A DNA stretch of 57,250 bases from Guillardia theta CCMP2712 (taxonomy: Eukaryota > Cryptophyceae > Pyrenomonadales > Geminigeraceae): contig NW_005434641.1 in the NCBI RefSeq assembly GCF_000315625.1, positions 13,321 through 70,570 of the forward strand, in the 5' to 3' direction. Shown in pieces: positions 33,812-43,088 of this stretch. Under the pieces are notes generated by a model. That model did not search any database. It saw only the letters and a list, made by a program, of their open reading frames with translations, and was not told the origin of the DNA. The position numbers and the translations under genes were made by a program. How positions within the stretch are numbered: position 1 is the stretch's first letter; each line of letters starts with the position of its first letter.

Positions 33812-36800
33812 ATGGACGGCTCTGTCTGTGTAAGATGATTGCAACGTTAAACCGAAAAGGACACTGACATTGGTGAAATGATGTTCAAATTGACTATTGG
33901 GCACGCGGCATGTTGAAACAAGTCGGTGAGAAGTGATGCTGATCACTTGTGCATAAAGAATACAATGATGACGTTTTCTTTTTCGATGTTTATCAAAAAA
34001 AAAAACATGGATTGGGTGATCAGGGAGTGAGTTAAAAGCTTCTTGAGGTTCAGAACGGCTGATTGTTTGTCTGTTTGTATTTGCATTCCAGCTGGCGTCG
34101 ACATGTTGGGGATGAGCAGGGAGTGAGTTCTGAATATACAGTTTGTGACTGGTCTGACTCTGAGTGATTCACAAATATTTTGATTCCCTTGTGCTCTTCA
34201 ACATATTGGATGTGCGGGGATGAATAGCCGGTAAATTCACCCTACAACGTGCGGTTAGTCTGACTGCTCTTGCGCCTGATCTTGGGCTATGCTTTGAACT
34301 TGGGGATACATAGTGGGTGAGTTTCATATGCTATCAAGTTTTCAGAGTTATATTGAATGTTTAACATGATCTTTCACCGTCTGCTATCTTCTATTCGGCA
34401 GGCTGTAAGTCCCCTAGAAAAATCATGGCCATTGATAGACTGACGTCTTCATCGGTTTTTCGTGAATGTAACTGATATGGGTCGGGAACAAGTAGTGTGT
34501 AAGTTTGATATTCAATAGCACTTTGATCTTGCATGTCGTCTGACTTGTATGAATGCTCTGTTCCCGTCATGAAACTACAACTGGACAGCCTGTAAGCTTC
34601 ATGTGCAAGTTTCAAGGTGGTTGTCTGATACTTCCCCCTTTAACGTTTATCATCACCTCTTAAACGGAATGCACTGGGATAGTCGGTAAGTGCGACAGCT
34701 ATCATGTGAAAAAAGTATTCTGACATTATTTTCATTAACGCGATCACATGAATGTTTAGAATGTAAGCAGATTCCTATGACAAAATCTCCGATTTATTAT
34801 CTGATTTTTTTTCTGTGGAATCATGTTGGGAATAATGAGATAGTTCGTGAGTATAGTTGGATTAATGCGATGAGGTTTTGATTCATGGTTTTTCACCACT
34901 ATTTATTTGCTCTGCTCAATGATGCATCGGCATTCTACTCAGGGGGTGAGTTGATCATTGAATGCATATCCAAGGACTGGCTGCTGACGTCTTTATGATT
35001 GATGATTGCTCATGGGATGCTGGTCATTTGGGATTAACAGTGGGTAAGTATTATCGAATATTCACTTCCTATTTGCAAGGTTGACATATCGTACAGTTTG
35101 TAAGTATCATGTGCAAACATGCAATTTGTTTTTCGCTGATATGGTTCATGGCCCGTCGGGAAACGCATCACCTTCAAGTGCTGTGTAAGGATAAACTGTA
35201 TCTTTTTTTGATGTGCATCTGACACTGGGTTGTTGAATACTGTACGATGCTTTATCAAATAATAGAATGTGAGTTTTGAAATCAAAGGATATTTCTATAC
35301 CTGGCAAATAACAATTGAATCCAGTGTGCAAGGTTGCATGGATGGCCCGGTTACAATCAGGTGATCGAACGACGATGATGCCGCTCCTTGCTGATACGCT
35401 GATACTTCCTTTGCCGATAGAACGGCTGCCTCTCATGCAAGTTTCAGCTGGGGCTGAGCCAATACGCCCAGATGGCGGAGGAGGAACAGCAGAGGTGCTT
35501 ACGGGAGGAAAGGCAAGCAAGAGAACGTCAGACCAGGGAGATGATGGAGCGCGAAAGAGCGCAAGCGCAGGAGGAAAGACGGATGAAGGAGGAGGCCGAG
35601 CGCCGGAGGGCACAACAAGCGGCGCAGAAAGCCAGAGAGGAGGCCGAGCGGCAACGGGCAAGGCAAGAACAGCAGATTTTGCTACAAGCCAGGGAGGAGG
35701 AGATGCGCCGAGCCAGAGATGAAGCAAAAAAGGAACAAGAATGGGAGCGCAGAGCCAGGGAAGTGAGAGAACGCCAGGCCAGGGAGGAGGCCGAGCGCAA
35801 GGCCAGGGAGGAGGCCGAGCGCAAGGCCAGGGAGGAGGCCGGTGGACGCCAATGGAATGAAACCCTTGTCGTGGATGATGCAAATGATTTTTCATCCTCT
35901 TTGCGTTTTAGCGAGCGCGAGGCCAGGGAGGAGGCCGAGCGCAAGGCCAGGAGGAGCCGAGCGCAAGGCCAGGGAGGAGGCCGAGCGCAAGGCCAGGGAG
36001 GAGGCCGAGCGCAAGGCCAGGGAGGAGGCCGAGCGCGAGGCCAGGGAGGAGGCCGAGCGCAAGGCCAGGGAGGAGGCCGAGCGCAAGGCCAGGGAGGAGG
36101 CCGAGCGCGAGGCCAGGGAGGAGGCCGAGCGCAAGGCCAGGGAGGAGGCCGAGCGCAAGGCCAGGGAGGAGGCCGGTGGACGCCAATGGAATGAAACCCT
36201 TGTCGTGGATGATGCAAATGATTTTTCATCCTCTTTGCGTTTTAGCGTTTTCAAGTGCATCATAACAATTGGACAACAATCGAGGAAAGGGGTCATCAAG
36301 GTAGCCAAGGAGAAAGAAGCAGATGATTTGCTTCGGCACGATTGGGATGTATACAAGAAGCTTGTCAACCGAAGTTCCTCTGCTCATGACTACATCGTTG
36401 AATGCCTTCATGCAGAAGGATCTTGTGCTGGCTTCTTCGCTCTTGTCACTGAGCGTGCCAAACGATCGCTGGCAGGTTGGATGTCAGAGGCCTCGCTCAA
36501 CGCTCACAAGGCTCATCGCCAGGGGATCATAAGGCAGCTTGGCTGGATCGTAGGGTTCATGCACGAGTGCGGGTTGGTCTGGATGGGGATCAGTGCAGAC
36601 AACTTTCTGGTCTTCAGTGACTTGAGGATCAAGGCAACTAACTTCACTTACGCTGGTGAGGTTGGGTCCCTGGCAAACCACGCTGACGATGCTGCCTGCT
36701 GCTTCGTTGCTCCCGAGTTGCTCAAGGATGCAACATGCAGGCAGAGGCTCACCTTCGAGATGGACGCATGGTCCTTCGGAGTGACTGCATTCCAAGTCTT

Positions 36801-38234
36801 CACGCGCAGGGATTTGTACTCTTGTCTTGGACTGTCTGATCCTGTTGAGATCTCGCAGTTTTGGGAGGGTGGGAATGAAAGGATTTTGCAAGAGCGGGTC
36901 GCGCATGAGTTCACAGGTTTACAGACTGACCAGCAGGTTCTGAGGTTTCTGCTCGGACGAGATGGAGTTGGAGGTGTTCTGAGAGAGGACCCTTCAAGAC
37001 GAAGGACGGTCTTGCAAAGCCTGAAAGAGTGCTCACTCTTCACAGAGCAAGAGACAGTCATGGGGCTGCATGTCAAGATAGATCGGATGGCTGAGAACAT
37101 GAGGCAGCTGAAGAAAGAGATTTCGGAAATGAAGCCTTTTATCAATGACGGAATGCAAGTTTTGATTTACCAAGCTGCCACGAATGAAAGGATCAACAAG
37201 GAGCTGTGCAAGCTCCGAAGCTCTCTGTCATCAATATCTAAGAGGGACGGTGATCTGATCAATCAATCCCAGCAACTCTGTAGCAAAGTTGCAGGACTGT
37301 GTAATGTTATGCACGACATGTCCAGACAGGTGCAGGGACACTGCTCACAACACATGCAAGAAATCTCACAGAGATTCGATTTGCTTATCCAACAATGCCA
37401 GCGAGGGTCGGATGATGAGAAGAAAGAGATTTTAGAGAGGCTGCTAGAGCAGGTCGGGGTTATGCAGCAACAGTTGGGCAACGTGGAAGATCAAGTCAAT
37501 GACATCAAGAAAAGAATGGAGGAGGCGATCAACGCCAGTCGGTCTGCAGTCTGGCTGCTGAATCAGGCGTGCTTGTCGGAAGCACGAGGCAAGATGGCGC
37601 CATACCTGGTGTGGATCTACCCGCAGGAAGAGGTGGAGTCGTGGAATCCCACGGACTGGATCACCAACAAGCTCTGCATCAAATTCATCTGCCCAGTCAG
37701 TCTCAAGTTGGCCGACAAGACGTTCGAAACGTTCACGGTGAAGGAGAGCGTCCAACTGTTCGCAGAGATGATCCCCCCAACTCTTAATGCCCTCAAACCG
37801 GCACTAGAAAAAGTCAGGTGGCTCAACTTGCCCCTTGCAGGCCTCTCTTCTCTGGAATCAGAGCTGAAGAAACAAAGAGCTTTCAGCCAGAAGCTGACGG
37901 AGCTCGAAGCAGTCGACATGATGTCTTCATGGGCGCAGAAGCACTTCCAAGGGGTGAGCTCGGACGCGCAGGAGCCAGATCTCAACTGCAACAGGAAAGG
38001 AATCAAAGCGCTGGTTCAATTCATGGAGTCGGTGGACAGGTTGAGATGAACTAGTGTTGCACTGGCTCGGTTCATGCTGACGTAGGTGGCAGGAACTGGA
38101 CGGCAAAGACCGGGCTTCAGTTGGTGTCGGCACAAGATGGGACAGTCGAGTGGGTCCACCCTGAAGTAGCCAAGGACTTCAAGGAGAAAGGACGGGAGAT
38201 GCTCCGAGGCCGACGGGACCATTTGACTCTGTGA
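33812..38234 (+). CDS. coiled-coil pseudokinase with microexon-built N-terminus
   Basis: The model is: exon 1 33812-33829 (MDGSVC); 17 microexons (separate entry); exon 35421-35841; exon 35912-38039; exon 38093-38234. The sum is 2,763 nt, 920 residues. The N-terminus is Cys/Trp/Gly-rich. Then come a long Glu/Arg/Ala coiled coil built of AREEAERK repeats (about 40-250), a kinase-fold domain (about 260-480) and a second coiled coil. The C-terminal domain is unrecognised. The kinase keeps VIKVAK and APELL, but the HRD region reads VWMGISADN and the DFG region ATNF, so catalytic Asp residues are missing: a pseudokinase. The last exon was found by splicing 38039 to 38093, which removes an apparent stop at 38047. 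It is divergent from the anchored kinase, so the two may be co-expressed or interact (inference). Confidence 0.75.
33830..35420 (+). other. train of 17 in-frame microexons (16 x 3 nt, 1 x 6 nt) separated by 53-105-nt introns
   Basis: Microexon starts: 33923 TCG, 34024 GGA, 34120 GGA, 34228 CCG, 34314 TGG, 34402 GCT, 34496 TGT, 34589 CCT, 34683 TCG, 34760 AAT, 34844 TTC, 34943 GGG, 35041 TGG, 35097 TTT, 35179 TGCTGT, 35266 AAT, 35325 TGT. Each is preceded by AG and followed by GTRAG (34228 has GTAAA, 35325 a GC donor GCAAG). Phase is zero throughout, from the ATG exon ending at 33829 to the exon starting at 35421, so the encoded peptide would be SGGPWACPSNFGWFCCNC. Most introns carry CTGAC/CTGAT in the middle and a TTGGGRAT-like element just before the AG. 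Whether cells splice each site, or use them as recursive steps, cannot be told from DNA. Confidence 0.7.
35780..36180 (+). repeat. 24-bp coding repeat with a 332-bp tandem duplication
   Basis: A 24-bp unit encoding AREEAERK-type heptad-like residues repeats about 15 times. A 74-bp segment starting GGTGGACGCC occurs twice (35841-35914 and 36173-36246), 332 bp apart. The second copy is in-frame coding; the first is flanked by GT and AG and behaves as a 70-nt intron (35842-35911). Confidence 0.85.
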
Positions 38235-38841
38235 AGCACAACTATAGGCAGTCCCTGCTCGAGGGTTGTTTCTCCTCAGCTAGCTCGAACCGTCGGCGTG
38301 TGACTTCAGTGCAGTGAGCAACCTAACGGTCAGATCAATCTGATGTAGTAAACAAGCTCTGTCGCAGCCAAACTTGGCCCCCACTGAAACAACTTGCCCT
38401 GTTGTACGGTCAGTGTCGTTAGACCAGCCCCGGGCACCACTGAGGGTGAATCCCCGCTGTGGCGTTACTGGTGACCAGTCACTCCATGGCGGGGCAATCG
38501 GATCGTCGGAGGGCCTCAGTGACTCAGGAACTTCGGAGGCTACGGTGACCGTTGAACGTTTTTGAACTTCAAGTTGGAGGCCTGCCCGCCGTCACGTTCA
38601 GTCTGCCAGGCTGAACTTCCGAATTCTTGACGGTCGCCGGGCTGAGTCAAAACCTCACCCGGAACTGGAACTTGAACTTGACTCATAATGGCCGCATCAG
38701 CCAGTGACTCTCATCAGTGCCAGTCATTTTAATATCAGCCTCATGATTGACGGAGGCTGACCTGGCCAACAAGCTAGAATTAATTTCAGTTCGGTCAGAT
38801 GGGGGAGGTGGATCCCTTGAAATTTGAAAGCGCGTGTAGCA
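38235..38841. other. intergenic: dispersed repeat-like block
   Basis: 38,300-38,700 is rich in CAGTGA/CACTGA, TGACTCAG and CCGGG words, resembling the blocks at 26.6 and 53.5 kb but less GC-rich. TTGAACTTCAAG/GAACTTGAACTTGA strings recur near 38,555-38,690. No gene seen. Confidence 0.5.
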
Positions 38842-41800
38842 ATGGAGGGATTGTGCGGGATGGCAGAAGACACGCAGGAGGCGATGGCGATGCTGGAGAA
38901 GGAGTTGGAGACTGCGAACAAGAGGTAAGAAGAGCAAGATGAACACATGAACGAAGATAACTTGTTGTTCTTGTGCTGCAACGATCGTATCTTGCCTTTC
39001 TGTTGTCAGCCATGTTTTGTACTCAACTGTTTTCCGACTACACTTCTGATCTTGTTATCATCCACAACAAAACAACGAAAAATTCACTAGTCTTGACACT
39101 GAGATATATTGCAATCACAACAGCGTCTGATCGAATCTGATTATTTCATAATGAAGGTTGTGGGAGGCTGAAAATGAAGTCCGAGAACTTTCCAACAAGC
39201 TGGAGATCTCGAAGCAAAACGTGCATGTATTGAGACGTGGCTACACGGAGAAGATCGACGAGCTACAACGTCGAATCCTAGAAAAAGATGAAGAATTACA
39301 GAAAGTCATTCGGGATTATTCAGGTGAACTGCAGAATGTGCAGTAAGCGCTTCTTTAATGTTCTCCTCCAGAGCGGTTATCTGCGAAGGAATCAGAGATG
39401 CAGAGGGTATTAGGAGAATCTCAAGGTAATGAGTAGCATCTTGTTGCTTTTTCTTGAGATCATGAACCATATATGCCCTTCAGACGCTATGAGGGTCAAA
39501 CACACGGACATTCAGAAACTGATGGAGGACAACGATGGTACCTGAAAGCTTGACTGTCAAGAGTTTGACATCTTCTGTCTGCCCAGCCCAACTGAGAATT
39601 CTCAACAAGATCTGCACCGAGAGGGCTGCGATGATCGAGGAGCTGAAGGAGGAGAGCTCGGAGAAGGACAAGATAATCCATACCCTTCAGGTACGCTCGA
39701 CTCGGTCGAGGGGGCCAGGTTGCAGCTGAACGACTGTTGCAAGGAGATGGTGGCGTGCAGCGAGATGAGCGACAGCAGGAGGCTGTCTATGCGGCAGACG
39801 AAGAGGATGGCTTCACCTCTGAGGGAGAGCAACGGGTCGGCAGCGAGGGATCTGGTGTTGATGGACAAGGTGGAGGAGGACATGGAGAGGCGGGTAGAGA
39901 CGCATCTCGTGTTTGAGAACAGACAAGTCGATCAGATCTCCAACGGAGTTGTTCATTCCGCTTCCTTCCATGACGTCAAGAGAATGACGTGCTCTCCTAT
40001 CCCGATCAGTCGCAAACAGAATGACTCGACCGAGTCCCAGGTGACTCAACTTTCGCTGTCAGCCTGCCTCCTGGTTTTGTTGTCCCCTTCACCCCTCCTC
40101 GTTCTGCTCTCCTCCTTCGCCCTCCTCCTGCCTCCTCTTTGGAAGCCTCACGACCAAGTTGCAGTTGTCAATCTCTCAGGAGCTCGACGATTCGATCAAA
40201 AACTTCATGAGCCCAGGATCTCTTCATGCTTCTCCTGCATCTAACAAACTTGACATCTCTAGTCTTGTGAGCCCCCTCTCCGCTCTCCTCCTCTGCTCTG
40301 CTCTGCTCTGCTCTGCTCTGCTCTGCTCTGCTCTCCCTCCCCACCCCTCCCCCACTCCTCCATCCCTTCCTCTCTAATCTGCTCTCCTCTGGTCTCCTCC
40401 TCTCTCCTCTCTCCTCTCTCCTCTCTCCTCTGGTCTCCGCTCACTCTCCTCATCTCGATGACTCACTTGTCCCCTACACAGCAATCGATCTGGACGCAGC
40501 TCTACCACAACGCCATGTCGGACAGTCACATGTGGTCTTGTACTCCCTTCTCCCTCTGCTGACGTCGAGCTGGCAGGGTCGTCAAGATAGAGAGGGAGAG
40601 TCGCTTGCAAATCGACAGCAAGCCTTGTCTCCAGAGCGACTACGAAGAGCTGCTGTCCGTCAACCACATCCTACAAGAGAGGCTCCGATCGAGCGAGCTC
40701 GGGTGATTTGGATGCTCCTGGGAGGGAGGGAAGGGACTGACGCTGGGGGCCCGAAGTTATCAGATCGTGATGAGGGACCTGAAGGAGGCGAGGTCGACGC
40801 TGAGCTCGCAGCAAGAGGCTCTGATGCAGAGGGAGTCGATGCTGAGGAAGGTGGAGGAGATGGCAGGAGAAGTCGTTGGTGATGCCAAGACTCCCCCAGT
40901 CTTCTGCTCGGTCCGTGCTGAGGGACATGGCAGGTGCCCTCCGGGACGTGGCGCTCCTTGTGTCAAGACTGGACGAGAAGATGGCGCAGGAAGGATGCCA
41001 GACCGAGAGGCTCGTTGAGAGCGTAGAACATCTCGAGCGTCTGTTCTCGACGACTTTCGCGCAATTCGAGAGGATCGAGTCTGAGAATGTCTGCTGACCT
41101 GTTTGAATTGGCGTGTCTGTGCTAATCCACGCCTCTCTCTCTAGATGATTCTCAAGGAGGAGATAGCAACAAGGAACGTGAAGATGACTGGCGCCATGAA
41201 CAGCCTCAAGTCTTTACAAGAAAGGTCAGCATGCTTCCCATCCTCCTCCGCTTCCTCCTCCTCCTCCTCCTCCCTGACTACATTGGCATCAGGTGCAAGC
41301 AGGACGAGAACGTGTGGATTTCCAAGATCCATCATCTCGAGCTTCAGCTCGCACGCGAGGCTGCCAGGAAGTCGCAGGAGGAGGATGGCGAGCGAGTCAA
41401 GGACGGCGGATCCCTACCCCCTGAAGTCCAGAGGAGGCTGAGCCAGGCCGAGGAGCTGCACCACATCTCCGAGAAGCAGATCGAGCTGATCGCCGAGCTG
41501 CAAACCAAACTCAGGAGGAGCGAGCAGAGCAGAGTTGCACTAGAGGTGAAGGAGGAGGAGGAGGAGGAGGAGGAGGAGGAGGAGGAGGAGGAGGCGGCTA
41601 AGTTGTGGGGCAGACGGAAAGCAAACTCAGGAGAGGGCGCGAAGGAGAGCTGCTGCGATCGCTGCAGGTGGGGTGAGGAAGGTGAAGCTGAGGACGCTTG
41701 ACGGCGAGCTGCAGGACGAGCTGGCGAGAGGAGAGAGAGTCAGCATGGCGCTGGAGGAGACCGAGAAAGTGATCGAGGAGCAGAGCAGGAAGATCGAGTG

Positions 41801-42875
41801 GCTCCAGAAGAAGAACGACTACCTGAGGTGAGCGACGGGCGGTGTGAGGGGAGGGTCAAGTTGTGACGTCATCATGGGAAGGGAGAGCAAGGTAGACCGA
41901 TCGGAGCACGAGAAGCTGAAGATCGACATGCTGCGGCAGAGTGACCTTGTCCTGATGCTGCAGCGCGAACTCGAGGTCAGCGAGTCGGACTGCAAGCACA
42001 AGACCATGCAGATAGGCTTTCTGCGGTCCAAGTACAACAAGGTGAGGCTGGGGAAGCCATCATGATGATGACAAGACGCTGCGATGATGAGGATGATGAT
42101 GATGACGACTACGACGATGATGGAGATTGTGATGATAGAGATGATGACGACGACGATCGTGGCCGTGGACATTTTGTTTCACCTTCCTTCAGCTCCTCAC
42201 CTCTACCCTCAGGTCCTCTCTGGGCTCAAGGGCGTTCAGTTCACCTTGGATTACAACCTTCACCGAGTGGAAGAGGTAACTGGCTCTACTCCCCCGCGCT
42301 CCCTCACCGCCTTGCAGGAATTCAGGAAGGAGTTCGCTAAGAAACTTGCCGTCTCACGTATCTGCCATGTCGAGGAGGAGGACGAGGGAGAGGAGGGAGA
42401 GCGGGGAGGAGGGGAGGAGCAGGGGGAGAGGTCTGTACGAACTCGCTTGCAAGACTTCAAGCAGGTTCGCGTGCTTTGCTTCCCCTTCACCTTCACCCTG
42501 ACGTGGAAACATCACAGGCACAAAAACTGTCGCTCGATGGCAGTCAGGACAGGTATTTAACGAATAGTCCATTTCCGCCTCTCCTCCTGTTCATGTTTTC
42601 GCTTCCACTCGTCTATCCCTTACCTTCCTTGCCTGCTGTCTTCTTCACCCTCCCTCTGCTCCTCCACCTTCCCACTCTCTTCCTGCTCTTCCCGCTCAGC
42701 TTTTCTCTCCCAGTGAGGAGGCCGACTGGAGCGTTTGGCCCATTGCGACTCCGCACCAGCCTTGCAAGTCGACGATGCCAGGGAGCCGGAGGGTGAGGAA
42801 GCACGCGGCACGTGCCGTCTCTGACCGAACCTGCAGATCGCCGCATGCCCTCCAGGGTATGAGGATGAAGATTGA
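38842..42875 (+). CDS. long coiled-coil protein, 20 exons, unrecognised family
   Basis: Exons: 38842-38924, 39157-39323, 39372-39425, 39484-39537, 39587-39690, 39726-40040, 40159-40266, 40482-40531, 40577-40702, 40757-40871, 40900-41088, 41145-41224, 41293-41545, 41682-41827, 41882-42041, 42213-42275, 42318-42464, 42518-42552, 42714-42792, 42837-42875. The sum is 2,367 nt, 788 residues. Nearly all of it is amphipathic Glu/Lys/Leu/Arg coiled coil (for example ELQRRILEKDEELQKVI, LRKVEEMAGE, KIEWLQKKNDYLR), broken by a Ser/Arg/Met-rich linker of about 100 residues (39726-40040). It ends CPPGYEDED. Such proteins are usually cytoskeletal or centrosomal scaffolds; no motor or other domain is present, so no function is claimed. 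Introns hold (CTCTG)n at 40300 and (GGA)n at 41556. Two introns would be very short (35 and 28 nt); those boundaries are the weakest. Confidence 0.7.
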
Positions 42876-43088
42876 GGAGAGGGAGGGGGTGACTCCTTGG
42901 GTTGTGACTTGTACGCTTTCCTCTCTGAGAGTTGTTGTGATGTTATTTATGAGTGTAATGTGTCAGTGTGGATAGAGCCTTTCCTTGTGAGCTCCGTCTG
43001 CAAACTGAATATGTAATGATAAAGTTTCATTTGATCCATCACATTGAGTTGTCCTCAACTTAAATCCCATTATACATCAATCGAGATT
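42876..43088. other. convergent intergenic region
   Basis: It holds the 3' ends of the 788-residue coiled-coil gene and of the minus-strand anchored coiled-coil gene. No further feature seen. Confidence 0.5.

Noticed and set aside
33659-33946. Minus-strand frame upstream of the anchored kinase as an extra kinase exon
   Set aside because: It overlaps the divergent pseudokinase start and first microexon, and the kinase has a good ATG at 33585.
33830-35420. Microexon train as a tandem array of introner transposons with target duplications
   Set aside because: The triplets differ from one another and intron bodies are not alignable copies, so 3-bp target duplications do not explain it.
35146-36368. 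Pro/Trp- and Ser/Leu-rich minus-strand frames over the coiled-coil repeats
   Set aside because: Antisense translation of the 24-bp repeat.
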